Shown: positions 32,493 to 41,179 of the stretch, one piece after another
How the letters are laid out: every line of letters begins with the position of its first letter
Numbering within the stretch: position 1 is the first letter of the stretch
NCBI RefSeq assembly: GCF_902464545.1
Contig: NZ_CABQJR010000019.1
Coordinates: 1-44,163, forward strand
Length of the DNA: 44,163 nt
Direction of reading: 5' to 3'
From: an uncultured Senegalimassilia sp.
GTDB lineage: Bacteria; Actinomycetota; Coriobacteriia; Coriobacteriales; Eggerthellaceae
The notes under the pieces: generated by a model
What the model saw: only the letters and a program-made list of their open reading frames with translations
The model's database searches: none
Told to the model about the DNA's origin: nothing
Translations under genes and position numbers: made by a program

Positions 32493-33416
32493 TCAAGCCA
32501 GCCCACCTCCCAGAAACGCCAGCAGATCCACCACCGCGGGAACGAGCACCAGCAACGTGGTAGGCGGCAAAAAGCAAACGGACAGCACCACGTCAAGCTT
32601 TGTCGGCATCTTCCTGATATGTTCGAGCGCCGCCGCCTGTGCGCGCGAACGGGCAAGCGCGGCTTGATTGGCAAGCCCCTGCGCCACCGATGCGCCCTGT
32701 TCTATGGCCTGGGTCAGCTGAGCGGCGAACGCGGTGACCTCCTGGCTTGCGCAGCGCTGCGCAAGGTTCGAAAGCGCCTTCGCGCGAGAATGCCCCAGCA
32801 GGTTGACCTCTTGGTCCACCAGGCGGAACTCATCGGCAAGCGGACCGTTCAAACTCTCGGCAACCTGACGGAAGCACTGCTCCACCGGAGATCCGGCGGC
32901 TATCGCCACGCCAAGCAGCTCCATGGCGTCGGGCAATCCGGCATCGATGGCGGCGCGGCGCGCTTGGCGCTTCGATCGCAAATACAGCTGCAAGCCCCCG
33001 CAGCCCGCAAACCCCGCCCCGCAAACGACGAAGGCGAATACCGCCGGCGTCGCACGAAGCGCGATGCACGTCGCAACGGCGACGACCACGCAGCCCGAAA
33101 CCGCGGCAAAGCATACGCAACGCCACGTTTCGGGCTCCAAAGCGATGCCCGCGCATCGAAGCCGTTCCCTTGACCGCTCCCGTTCCCTCATTGAAAGCGG
33201 GGCGAAATCCGCAAACGCCTCTACGGCACGCGACCACAAGCGAGCCGCGCCCGCATGGGCCCGATTCTTCGACGGACCGCCGGCTTGATCGGATCTTGCC
33301 CACGCCGGCATAAGCCCGCGCGCTTTCACCCCGGCCCAAGCGTTGAGCGCCTCGTAAACCGCCAACCCCGCAGCAATCGCCAGCAGGCAGATCGCGCAAA
33401 ACGTCAGACCCTGCAT
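32493..33416 (-). CDS. tadC: TadC-like type II secretion F-family membrane protein
   Basis: A 307-aa inner-membrane platform protein of the Tad/Flp pilus machine. The T2SSF domain is visible as DAGLPDAMELLGVAIAAGSP (~155-175), then VEQCFRQVAESLNGPLADEF, then ASVAQGLANQAALARSRAQA and a C-terminal pair of hydrophobic helices (LDVVLSVCFLPPTTLLVLVP). A hydrophobic N-terminal segment and a central helix pair complete the topology. The ATG at 33416 has GGGGGTG upstream. It lies 29 bases after tadB, in the operon tadA'-tadB-tadC-surface protein. Confidence 0.87.
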   Translation of the reverse strand: MQGLTFCAICLLAIAAGLAVYEALNAWAGVKARGLMPAWARSDQAGGPSKNRAHAGAARLWSRAVEAFADFAPLSMRERERSRERLRCAGIALEPETWRCVCFAAVSGCVVVAVATCIALRATPAVFAFVVCGAGFAGCGGLQLYLRSKRQARRAAIDAGLPDAMELLGVAIAAGSPVEQCFRQVAESLNGPLADEFRLVDQEVNLLGHSRAKALSNLAQRCASQEVTAFAAQLTQAIEQGASVAQGLANQAALARSRAQAAALEHIRKMPTKLDVVLSVCFLPPTTLLVLVPAVVDLLAFLGGGLA

Positions 33417-33445
33417 GTATCACCCCCTAACCGGCGCGAGCGCGC

Positions 33446-34369
33446 CTAATACGAGAACCTTGTGATCCGACGGCACGCCGCAATACCCGCCACCTCCATG
33501 AGCGCAGCACCGGCAAGCACGGCCCACCCCAGCGGGTTTTCCCGATAGAACAGGGAGAACGCCGGGTTCGTGGCGAACACGAACGCGAAGATCGCGGGCA
33601 TGGCGCACGCCACCACCACCGTGGCCATACGCGTTCCTGCAAGTTCGCTGCGCAGCTCCTGTTGCATGAGGGCACGGCCCTGGGCATGCTCCGCGATCAG
33701 ATCGAGAACCGCGCCCATCGACCCGCCGAAACGCTGCTGGATGCGCATGGCCGACGCCAACGCCGCAACATCGGCGTCGCCTGTGCTCTGCGCCATACGG
33801 GCAAGGGCCTGCACCAACGGCATGCCATAGGAAACGCGCGCGAGCACCGCCATCAGCTCCGAGCGCAGCGGCTCCGGAGCATGGTCGGCCGAAACCCGCA
33901 GCGCGCGCTCAAGGGTCAGCGAGCTTTTCACGCTGGCCGACAGCTGAGGCACGAGCCGCACAAACTGCCGGGAAAGCAGCTCGCGCCGTTTCGCCCGCGC
34001 GCGCAGCACGTACAGCGCCGCGGCGATGGCAACCAGCCCCATACCCAGCATCGCACCGAGCGGGCCGCTTATCCGTATGCCGAAAAATGCAGCGAACGCG
34101 CCCACGGTGCCCAAGCACAGCGTCCATGAAACCGGAGACGCCTCGATGCCCGCATCGCGCAGCATCCTGCCGAGCGGTCCTTCGGCATCCGCCTTCGCCG
34201 ACTCGGCATCGCGCCTGCCCAGTTCGTACAACGCCCGGTCCGACGCTCGGGCATCGCTTTCCTCGGCCCTTTGCCGCAACCTCAAGGACAGGGCGGTGCA
34301 CGCCACCGCCGCTGCCGCAAAAAGCACGCCGAAGGCAAGCGCCCCGGAGAAGAATCCCTTCATAGCCAT
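33446..34369 (-). CDS. tadB: TadB-like type II secretion F-family membrane protein
   Basis: A 307-aa inner-membrane protein, partner of TadC. After two N-terminal hydrophobic segments, the T2SSF domain reads LVPQLSASVKSSLTLERALR (~150-170), then LVQALARMAQSTGDADVAAL, then QRFGGSMGAVLDLIAEHAQG, and ends with two C-terminal helices (TRMATVVVACAMPAIFAFVF; WAVLAGAALMEVAGIAACRR). The ATG at 34369 has AGGAAGG; an ATG two codons later is also possible. It starts seven bases past the tadA fragment. With its upstream promoter removed by the element insertion, expression may now depend on reading out of the element. Confidence 0.88.
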   Translation of the reverse strand: MAMKGFFSGALAFGVLFAAAAVACTALSLRLRQRAEESDARASDRALYELGRRDAESAKADAEGPLGRMLRDAGIEASPVSWTLCLGTVGAFAAFFGIRISGPLGAMLGMGLVAIAAALYVLRARAKRRELLSRQFVRLVPQLSASVKSSLTLERALRVSADHAPEPLRSELMAVLARVSYGMPLVQALARMAQSTGDADVAALASAMRIQQRFGGSMGAVLDLIAEHAQGRALMQQELRSELAGTRMATVVVACAMPAIFAFVFATNPAFSLFYRENPLGWAVLAGAALMEVAGIAACRRITRFSY

Positions 34370-34376
34370 CGCCTTC

Positions 34377-34793
34377 CTACGACCCGAAAAACCAAGACGG
34401 ATCGAACCTCACCCCTGCCGCGAGCATACGCTGCTTGATGCGCTGCGGCTGGACGCCGCACGCGCGCCAAGTTCCCGTGATGCGGCCGAACGCATCCACC
34501 CCGCGCGGCTCGAACCGGAACAGCTCGGCGCGGGGGATGACCGTCGAGCCCTCGGGCATCTGGTCGACCGCCACGATGCTGGTAACGCGCCGCCCTCCGT
34601 CGCGCATGCGCTCCACATGGACGATCAAACCCCCTGCAAGCGACTCCGCGATCTGCTGTACGATGACGTCACGGCCCAGATCGGCATTGGCGTAACCCAC
34701 CATGGTGCGCAGACGGCTCAGCGCATTGCCCGGGTCGTTGGCATGCACGGTGGTCATCGAGCCGGGGTGGTCGGTCTGCATCGCCTGCAACAG
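34377..34793 (-). pseudogene. tadA: 3' fragment of tadA/cpaF (pilus assembly ATPase) cut by an inserted element
   Basis: The minus-strand frame encodes the C-terminal ~139 residues of a CpaF/TadA secretion ATPase: LLQAMQTDHPGSMTTVHAND, then PGNALSRLRTMVGYANADLG, then QQIAESLAGGLIVHVERMRD. These correspond to the region after Walker B (the conserved HAN of the His box and the helicase-like end). Walker A and B are absent. Similarity begins abruptly: the codons for LLQAM are directly preceded by TAG (34794-34796) and unrelated sequence, where an intact gene would read on. The rest should lie beyond the element, outside the window. A start at ATG 34781 is possible but would give only a non-functional fragment. 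Confidence 0.88.
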
Positions 34794-34872
34794 CTAGTTA
34801 TTCGATTGTGTAAGGAAAAGATTCTGAACTGGGGTTTCTCGTATTCTCGGAAGCTCGATCCGCTTCCCAACG

Positions 34873-34907
34873 GGACGGATAGCGGGAAACCCCCGCTAAA
34901 CCCGTCC
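34873..34907. repeat. Nested inverted repeats near the element left end
   Basis: GGACGG (34873-34878) with CCGTCC (34902-34907) encloses AGCGGG (34881-34886) with CCCGCT (34892-34897). It lies ~80 bases inside the element end and past the stop of the 373-aa gene: either a transcript end for that gene or integrase/excisionase arm sites. Confidence 0.35.
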
Positions 34908-34994
34908 ACGACCCAGAGCCTTGATTTCAAAGTTCAAGAAACAGCATACCAAAAACCCATCGAGAGTAAACTCCCGTCGGGTCTCAAAGGGACC

Positions 34995-36116
34995 TCAGCA
35001 GCCTCGGCCCAGCAAAGGGCCCTCGGACCCGAGGCGGTACAGGGCAGCCCCATACGGCGGTCGCTCCTTGCACTTCGCGGCATCCGGAAGCAAGAAGAAG
35101 CCCACACAGCACGTGTCGTCGGACAGGACCCTATCGAATCCCTCTTGGATGGAGGCGATCCTGTGTTCCACGCTTCTGCGAAGCGCGTTGTCCTTGACGA
35201 GGGCTGCAGCATCGTCGCAGAAGTAGACGAAGTGGGGAACGTCTGCCCCCATCGTCTCAACGACCACGGCGTCTTTGCACGTAGCGGCATCTTCTTGGTT
35301 GACCAGCACGAACTCCCTGGGTACGCGCACGTAGCCGCCGTCGGCAATCCCAACCTGCCTCATCTTGGCGCGAGAAGCGGAGGGCTCGTCTTCATCGATG
35401 CCCGCATCCCAGCGAGAAAGCAAGCGGTCCGCGACCTCTTGGAACTCGATTCGATGACGGGATTCGTCGCACCTCGGGAAACTGCACGCGTCAACAAGAC
35501 CGGCAAGGAACCTGTAGGTAGGTCGAAAACCCCTGAGGACACGCCAGTTGTCCAGGATCAGCGTTGCGAAATAATACGGGGTGCCTGGATGGCTGCCGCC
35601 TTCCATGACGGGCACGAGCTCCCCCATGTCCCCGGCAGACTCCAACACATCGAACTTGATGTCGACGGGAGCTCCCTTCGCGGAATCCTCCACGCGCTGG
35701 ACGAGCGCTCGCCAGCTCCTGCAAGATTCGGCCCTGTCAACCGGATGGGACGGCCACTGAGCCCCTTGCCACAGGATTATCTTGCTAAAGAACTCCACAA
35801 GTTCCCGCATCCCGGCGTACGCGGCTCTATCCCCGCTTCCCTTCGATACGTTCTCGCGGAAAATCTCGCCCATCGCCTGCACGACGCCGTAGTCCTCGCT
35901 CGTGCAGATGCGGTACACGTACTCGGCGGCCCTCTCGTTAGCGGGCAAAAGCGTACGCGCGAGGTGCTCGTTCATCTCGTCGGCAGCTGTAATCCCGTCC
36001 ATCGCCGCAAGATCGAGGATCCTTCGGTCGACGAAGCGCTTGAAAGCCTTGTTTCTCAGGTAGAGCCTGATCTGCACGACCGGCCCCTTGGCCCCGATGA
36101 ACCTGTTCACATTCAC
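34995..36116 (-). CDS. 373-aa protein of unknown function, divergent from the excisionase gene
   Basis: I do not recognise this protein. I start it at GTG 36116: AAAGGA lies eight bases upstream, and the further in-frame upstream sequence contains the promoter (TATAAT and TTGACC), so longer starts are excluded. It is soluble, with no signal or membrane helix, and mixed alpha/beta. It opens MNVNRFIGAKGPVVQIRLYL, with Trp-rich KIILWQGAQWPSHP near 130 and a late FVYFCDDAAALVKDNALRRS segment. Cysteines are scattered (SFPRCDES; DDTCCVGFF). It sits at the element edge next to the att region, where ICEs often keep cargo or regulators. A defence or control role is possible but not shown. Confidence 0.75.
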   Translation of the reverse strand: MNVNRFIGAKGPVVQIRLYLRNKAFKRFVDRRILDLAAMDGITAADEMNEHLARTLLPANERAAEYVYRICTSEDYGVVQAMGEIFRENVSKGSGDRAAYAGMRELVEFFSKIILWQGAQWPSHPVDRAESCRSWRALVQRVEDSAKGAPVDIKFDVLESAGDMGELVPVMEGGSHPGTPYYFATLILDNWRVLRGFRPTYRFLAGLVDACSFPRCDESRHRIEFQEVADRLLSRWDAGIDEDEPSASRAKMRQVGIADGGYVRVPREFVLVNQEDAATCKDAVVVETMGADVPHFVYFCDDAAALVKDNALRRSVEHRIASIQEGFDRVLSDDTCCVGFFLLPDAAKCKERPPYGAALYRLGSEGPLLGRGC

Positions 36117-36143
36117 AGGCACCGTCCTTTCATCCTGGAAATT

Positions 36144-36188
36144 ATTATAACTTTTGATTTTGTGGCTGGTCAATGTCCTTGCTATACT
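36144..36188. promoter_or_regulatory. Overlapping divergent promoters of the element
   Basis: Minus strand: TTGACC (36168-36173), 18-base spacer, TATAAT (36144-36149), for the 373-aa gene. Plus strand: TTGTGG (36160-36165), 17-base spacer, TATACT (36183-36188), for the xis-int operon. The two promoters overlap so that the -35 of each lies in the spacer of the other, so polymerase binding should be mutually exclusive: a likely switch between the two units. Confidence 0.75.
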
Positions 36189-36237
36189 TATATCGGCCTT
36201 ATGACAGCCTTGTTAATTTCGAGCAAAGGAGTTTGCG

Positions 36238-36486
36238 ATGGAAAATCGGGCCGTCGTCGATGTAGAAGCCCTGCACAAGCTTGATCCCGAGAACGAGTAT
36301 GTTGAAGCGCTCGCCCCATACCCCTACATGATGAGGGCAGACGACGTCGCCGAGTTTCTCGGCCAGACCAGGCAGGCGGTGACGGGCTTCCTGCGCGAAG
36401 GCACCCTGCGCGGCGTGAAAAGCGGGTCGACCTGGCGCGTGAGCAAATTCGCCCTCATCAAGTTTCTGAAGGAAAACGAGAACTAG
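36238..36486 (+). CDS. Excisionase-like HTH DNA-binding protein
   Basis: An 82-aa protein whose C-terminal half is a MerR/excisionase-type winged helix: MMRADDVAEFLGQTRQAVTG, then FLREGTLRGVKSGSTWRVSK (residues ~31-70), ending FALIKFLKENEN. This matches the helix-turn-helix domain 17/excisionase family found beside integrases. The N-terminal ~28 residues are acidic. The ATG at 36238 has AAAGGAG upstream. It is first in the plus-strand operon, nine bases before the integrase start, and probably directs excision and may regulate the divergent promoters. Confidence 0.82.
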   Translation: MENRAVVDVEALHKLDPENEYVEALAPYPYMMRADDVAEFLGQTRQAVTGFLREGTLRGVKSGSTWRVSKFALIKFLKENEN

Positions 36487-36494
36487 GAGCAGCC

Positions 36495-37856
36495 TTGCAG
36501 GGCGATATCGATACCAGAGTTAGATGCGACAAACCGTATGATCTCGACGCCGCCGACAAAAGGCGGGGCAAGCCGAGGAGACGCAGGAAGGACTCGCGCT
36601 CGACGGCCTACGAGTTGACGATTCGCCTAAGCGAGCCGCAGCGCGAGGTCCTCGACGGCAAAAGGAAGTTCGTCAAAGTCGTTTACGCGGTCAACAAGAA
36701 GCACGACCTCGCACGCCAAGTCGCGGAGTTCGAGCAGGCGACAAGCAAGAAGATCGAGGCTGCGGCCAGCGAAAAGGGCCTCCCCATCGACGGCCAACCG
36801 GTCACCGTCGAGCACTTGGTCCTAGCCTACCTGAAATCAAGGGAGCCCGTTACGGTGTCGCAGTACGCGAAAGACAGCAGGGACCTTTTCGAGCGCTACA
36901 TAAAGCCCACCATCGGCAAAATCCCGTTCGACGACCTGGAGCTGTCCGATATCCAGAATGCGCTCGACTCCATCCCCGAGCTTTCCCGCAGGCTCAACGA
37001 GCAGAAGCGCACCCGAGAAATCGAGAACAGGGCGCAGAAGGAGGCCCTCCGATCCGCCGGGAAGATCCCGTACGTAGGCAAGTACCCGGAGTTCAAGCCT
37101 GTGAAAGTCGCAGGCATGCCGACGATGCACAAGGCGCTGTGCCTGCTGAGGGAAGCAGGCAACTACGGTGTGGACATGGGGCTCGTGAAGGCGAACGCCG
37201 CCGCCAGCAAACGCCTTGCGAAGAGCTACCCCAGGAGCAAACCGAAAATCGACAACTGGACCGAGGACGAGGCGCGGCTGATCCATACAAATATCGCGAA
37301 GCTCCCCTTGAGCTGCCGTAAGGTCGAGTTCCAATTGCTCATGATGTGCGGCATGCGCCCTTGCGAGGTTCTCTCGCTCACGTTCGACGACATCACCATC
37401 AAAGACGGCGGCGGTTGGCTTCACGTCGTCAAAAGGACCAAAACGTCGAACGGGTACCGGACGATTCCCCTCGACCCCGAAACAGCGGCCCTGCTCGCAT
37501 CTTGGAAGCAAAGCAGGGCAAAACTTGCCAAGGATAACGGGCTCGTCTTCACGGGCTCATGGCTCGTCTGCTGCGAAGACGGGCAGAAGACCGTCAGCAA
37601 CACCCTCGTTTCCAGATGGCGAAGGTTTTTGAAAGAACTAGGCATCGAGCACCGACGCCCTTACTCGCTTCGCCATACGTTCGCCACGATGAACGCGCGC
37701 CTCAACGTGGACGCCAAGACCCTTTCCGGCCTCCTTGGGCACGCCAGCGCAGGCTTCACCTACCAGGTTTATGCAGGGTATCTCGAGTCTGCCGCCTTGC
37801 CGGTCACCTCGAACTACCTGGGCTTTCTCGATGACGAGATGGAAGCGGGGCAATGA
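36495..37856 (+). CDS. int: Tyrosine recombinase (element integrase)
   Basis: A 453-aa phage-type integrase. The start is TTG at 36495 with AGGAG five bases upstream. A basic N-terminal arm-binding part (GKPRRRRKDSR, ~26-36) is followed by a core-binding domain (~100-250, with VTVSQYAKDSRDLFERYIKP). The catalytic domain has R288 (MCGMRPCEVL), K near 313-316 (VVKRTKTSNGYRTIPL), SLRHTFAT with R393 and H394, LLGH (H416) and the nucleophile most likely Y426. The first His of the H-x-x-R box is replaced by Tyr (PYSLRH), as in some ICE integrases. Its stop overlaps the coupling-protein start by four bases (ATGA), so integration and mobilization genes are translationally coupled. Confidence 0.93.
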   Translation: MQGDIDTRVRCDKPYDLDAADKRRGKPRRRRKDSRSTAYELTIRLSEPQREVLDGKRKFVKVVYAVNKKHDLARQVAEFEQATSKKIEAAASEKGLPIDGQPVTVEHLVLAYLKSREPVTVSQYAKDSRDLFERYIKPTIGKIPFDDLELSDIQNALDSIPELSRRLNEQKRTREIENRAQKEALRSAGKIPYVGKYPEFKPVKVAGMPTMHKALCLLREAGNYGVDMGLVKANAAASKRLAKSYPRSKPKIDNWTEDEARLIHTNIAKLPLSCRKVEFQLLMMCGMRPCEVLSLTFDDITIKDGGGWLHVVKRTKTSNGYRTIPLDPETAALLASWKQSRAKLAKDNGLVFTGSWLVCCEDGQKTVSNTLVSRWRRFLKELGIEHRRPYSLRHTFATMNARLNVDAKTLSGLLGHASAGFTYQVYAGYLESAALPVTSNYLGFLDDEMEAGQ

Positions 37857-39769
37857 ACCTAATCGAGTCAATCGCAGAACTGTGGCGAGGCAACCGTGGC
37901 AAGATTCTCGTCTTTTCGCTAATTTGGCTATTAGCAACCTATCCGATTGCGGGACCGATCATGGCGGGCGCCAACCCCGTCAAGCTCCTGATATGCGCGC
38001 CCCCGGATCCGGGCGCTGCCATCGTCTACTATTCCGCACAGGCCTTTCAAGCCACAGCATCGCAGGGCGGAATCGTCAACCTTGCGGCCTACGGGACAGT
38101 CACTTTCGTCGTTATGTTCTACATCACGGCTGCGTATAGCTTTGATGCAAAGCGCGAGGTGAACGGGAGCGGCGACGCATGGGACGCGAAATCAGAGAAG
38201 AGCCAGGCAAAAATCGAGAAAGCCTGCCCTGCGTGGACACCTGGCAGACCCGGTAAACCGGGGTTTGTCGTCGGGTTCCGCAAGGGCAGGTATCTCGTAA
38301 GCCCGTGCACGCACCTTCTCACGTGCGCCTTCACCGGTTCGGGCAAGTCGAGGAGGCTGATAAGCGCCGCCGCCGCCAACATCGCGTCCGGCGGCGGGAA
38401 TCTCGTGATCACCGACCCCAGCGGCGAGCTGCACTGCCACCTGGCACCATTTTTCGAACGCTGCGGCATGGAAGTCTTGTACGTCGACCTGGTGAACCCC
38501 TTCAGAGGGGCGCGGGTCAACCTGCTGGCACCCCTGCTCGCCCTCAACGCCGAAGGGCTCTCGTACCTGGTCTCCGACAAGGCCTCGGAAATCGGCACAG
38601 CCTTCTACCCGTCTACGGGCGGCAAGGAAGACTCGTTCACCCAGCCGTGCGCAGGCCTTTTCGCCGCGATCTGCTACATCGTTGCCACAGATGACGGCAT
38701 CCCAGAAAAAGAGAAGAACCTCTGGTCGGTTGCGAAGACGCTGATCAACGGCACCCTTGAGAACGAGGGTGCGGCCCTTAAACGCTACCTGCTCGCCAGA
38801 GGAGCTGACGACCCGGCCACCACGCTAGCGGCCACCTTCATGACCGCTGAGAAGGAGTACCTATCGTCCATCCTCGGCACGCTGCACAACGGGCTCAGGC
38901 CCTTCGTCACAGAAGGCATGCGCTACCTGTTGAGCGGCGACGATGCCAACATACCAACGTTGACGTCGAGGCACGCCGCGCTCATCGTCCGTACCGCTAA
39001 GCCAGGCGCGCCGGCCAACAAGGTAGCGAGCCTGCTCATCGACATGGTTTACGCACAGCTCGAGAAGAGCGGCGAGAGGCGCGGCACCGGCAGGGAGACG
39101 TATTTCCTTATCGACGAGATGCACTCAATCCCCCGCTTTTCAGCGGTGCTCATATCGGAGCAGGGACGCAAGTACGGCGCTCACCTGGGCATATACGCGC
39201 AGGGTCTGAACGGGCTCGACCAGTACTCGACACCCATCGAGGACGGCAAGCGCGCGATCATAGCGAACTGCACGGGCAAACTCATGGTGTCGTGCGGCGA
39301 CAAGGACGACGCCAAATGGTGGTCCGAGCTGTCGGGCGAGCGCCTCTCCAAGTTCAGGAACGAGGGAACCAGCAAGCAGTTCGGGCTGTTCGGCAACGGG
39401 TCCGCCAGCGAAGGCTACTCGGAGTCGAGGGTGCCCGTGTGGACCGTCAACGACGTGATGCGCAGGGATCCGGAGAAGGACGGCATGCTTCTGTGGCAAA
39501 AGACCGGCAACCCTTCAGAAAGCGGGCTTTTCGAGCCCAAGCTCGGCCCCGACCCGAGCGCCACACCGCTTGCGGACCTGCTGGGAACGTTCGGTTCGCG
39601 GGATTTCGAGGCACGCCTATTCAAGGAGCATGCAGACGAGCTCGACCGTAAGGCGGCGAATGCGCGCCGCGAGGAACCCGTGCCGGCCTGGACGCCGGAC
39701 TTCAGCGCAAACGCCGAAACCGACAGCAAAGAGCACAAGGAGGATTTCGATGACTTCTTCGGCTTTTGA
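37853..39769 (+). CDS. VirD4/TraG-type coupling protein (T4CP)
   Basis: A 638-aa conjugative ATPase that links the relaxosome to the type IV secretion channel. Two N-terminal membrane segments (ILVFSLIWLLATYPIAGPIM, ~18-37; VNLAAYGTVTFVVMFYITAA, ~75-94) are followed by the motor domain. Walker A is TGSGKS (161-166), with NLVITDPSGEL after it as in TraG/VirD4, and Walker B is YFLIDE (417-422). C-terminal motifs include GIYAQGLNGLDQY and CGDKDDAKWWSELSG. The C-terminus is acidic (HKEDFDDFFGF), typical of a relaxosome-interacting tail. It starts inside the integrase stop and overlaps mobC by 20 bases. Confidence 0.93.
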   Translation: MNLIESIAELWRGNRGKILVFSLIWLLATYPIAGPIMAGANPVKLLICAPPDPGAAIVYYSAQAFQATASQGGIVNLAAYGTVTFVVMFYITAAYSFDAKREVNGSGDAWDAKSEKSQAKIEKACPAWTPGRPGKPGFVVGFRKGRYLVSPCTHLLTCAFTGSGKSRRLISAAAANIASGGGNLVITDPSGELHCHLAPFFERCGMEVLYVDLVNPFRGARVNLLAPLLALNAEGLSYLVSDKASEIGTAFYPSTGGKEDSFTQPCAGLFAAICYIVATDDGIPEKEKNLWSVAKTLINGTLENEGAALKRYLLARGADDPATTLAATFMTAEKEYLSSILGTLHNGLRPFVTEGMRYLLSGDDANIPTLTSRHAALIVRTAKPGAPANKVASLLIDMVYAQLEKSGERRGTGRETYFLIDEMHSIPRFSAVLISEQGRKYGAHLGIYAQGLNGLDQYSTPIEDGKRAIIANCTGKLMVSCGDKDDAKWWSELSGERLSKFRNEGTSKQFGLFGNGSASEGYSESRVPVWTVNDVMRRDPEKDGMLLWQKTGNPSESGLFEPKLGPDPSATPLADLLGTFGSRDFEARLFKEHADELDRKAANARREEPVPAWTPDFSANAETDSKEHKEDFDDFFGF

Positions 39770-40139
39770 TGACGGCAAAAAGCCGCGTGCCCGCAAGCAA
39801 AGCAGCACCCGGAAAACCGAACGGCTCGAAACGCGCCTGACCGAAAAGGAGAAGCGGACTGTTGAGGCCATGGCGGCGAACGCTGGCATGAGCGCATCCG
39901 CCTACGTGCGCGCCGCCGCGCTCGGGAACGGCTACGATCCGCCGCAGGTCGATGCGAAGCAGCTCAACGAGCTCCTGCACCAGGTGAAGAAGCTGGGGAC
40001 GAACATGAACCAGATAGCGTACCGCCTGAACAGGAGCGACATCGTATCAAGCGATGAGATCATGGCTGCGCTCAATCGTCACAAGGAAGCCGCGCGCGGC
40101 CTCGAGCAGCTGATCGACGATGCGAGGGGGCCGAGGTGA
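39750..40139 (+). CDS. mobC: MobC-like relaxosome accessory protein
   Basis: A 129-aa protein. The N-terminal basic part and ribbon-helix-helix-like region (RLETRLTEKEKRTVEAMAAN, then AGMSASAYVRAAALG, ~25-60) are followed by the MobC signature LLHQVKKLGTNMNQIAYRLN (~75-94). MobC proteins bind oriT and help the relaxase melt and nick it. The ATG at 39750 has AAGGAGG upstream; a longer frame from 39570 lies within the T4CP gene and has no site. Its stop overlaps the relaxase GTG start (GTGA). Confidence 0.9.
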   Translation: MTSSAFDDGKKPRARKQSSTRKTERLETRLTEKEKRTVEAMAANAGMSASAYVRAAALGNGYDPPQVDAKQLNELLHQVKKLGTNMNQIAYRLNRSDIVSSDEIMAALNRHKEAARGLEQLIDDARGPR

Positions 40140-41110
40140 TCGTCAAGCCACAGACGTTTAAGCGCGGCGGCAGGTTCTCGACCGCTCGGGAAAGGGCCGA
40201 GTACCTGCAGAAGGACGGCCGAGAGCTCGGCGTCGCCACCCAAAACGTCAACGACGAGGCAAAGTGGTGGAACGAGCTCGACCGCACCACCGACCGCTAC
40301 CACCTCAGAGGTGACGTCGTTGCCAGGGAGTTCGTCCTTTCGCCGTCGCCCGAAGACAACGTGACGCCCGAGCAGATGCTCAAATTCGGGCGCGAATGGG
40401 CTTCGAAGTGCTTCCCCGACCACGAGGCGGCGATTATTGTCCACGATGACAGCACCGAAAGGCTCGCACGCGGCGAAAACGGGATAGTTCACGCCCACGT
40501 CTACGTGAACGCGCCAAACCTTGAAACAGGTAGGAAGATGAAACTAGCGAACGCGGACGTGCGCAGAAACCACGATGTGGCACAGGACATGTGCAAGCAG
40601 CGGGGTTGGAACGAGCAGCAGCGTTATTACGATACCGAAGGGAAGAAGGTGAACAGGCTGACCACGAAGCGCACCGACTTCGAGCGACGCCCCGCACGCG
40701 AGCGCTCGGCACGCTACAAGACGTCAACCCCTTCGGCCGAGCGCCAGCGCGAGCGCCTGAAGGCCTTCGAGCGTTCGCGCCTAGCGGCGAAGGGGCTTGG
40801 CTACAGGGAGTACCGCGAGGCCATGTCAGGCCGCAAGCTCGACAAGACGGCGATACGCAGGGCGCTGAAGGAGTCGGCTGACGCGGCGGCTGCAAACGGC
40901 ACGACGCTAAAGGAAGAGCTCGCCTCTCGCGGCGTGCGCATGGCGCACGCCGCCAACGGAGATTTCAAGTACGCGCGCGAAGGGAGCAAGCTCTACTTCA
41001 AGGGTGCGACCCTGGGCAAGGCGTTCGCGCGCGATGCGCTCGGGAGGTCGATATCCCTGGGAAGGCAAGCAATCGATGAGCAGACGCAAACGCGCGGCCT
41101 TGGCCACTAA
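40136..41110 (+). CDS. Relaxase/mobilization nuclease (MobA/VirD2-type)
   Basis: A 324-aa DNA-nicking relaxase. The metal-binding motif is HDDSTERLARGENGIVHAHV, then YVNAPN: H-x-D followed by H-x-H-x3-N (~residues 102-125), as in the MobA/VirD2 (MOBP-like) family. The catalytic Tyr is probably near the N-terminus (Y23 in ARERAEYLQKDG). The C-terminal half is basic and helical (QRERLKAFERSRLAAKGLGY). GTG start at 40136, overlapping the mobC stop. Being only ~320 aa, it has no primase or helicase extension. It is the last gene of the operon, with a terminator 70 bases on. Confidence 0.9.
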   Translation: MIVKPQTFKRGGRFSTARERAEYLQKDGRELGVATQNVNDEAKWWNELDRTTDRYHLRGDVVAREFVLSPSPEDNVTPEQMLKFGREWASKCFPDHEAAIIVHDDSTERLARGENGIVHAHVYVNAPNLETGRKMKLANADVRRNHDVAQDMCKQRGWNEQQRYYDTEGKKVNRLTTKRTDFERRPARERSARYKTSTPSAERQRERLKAFERSRLAAKGLGYREYREAMSGRKLDKTAIRRALKESADAAAANGTTLKEELASRGVRMAHAANGDFKYAREGSKLYFKGATLGKAFARDALGRSISLGRQAIDEQTQTRGLGH

Positions 41111-41179
41111 AGCAAAGCGTCGCTCCTCCCCGGGAGAACGGATTGGGGTCCCTTTTCGTTTCGAACTCCCCCCGAAGGA

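Noticed and set aside
34781..34793. An intact small gene starting at the ATG at 34781
   Set aside because: The sequence matches the interior of CpaF/TadA starting before that ATG, so it is a truncated gene, not an independent one.
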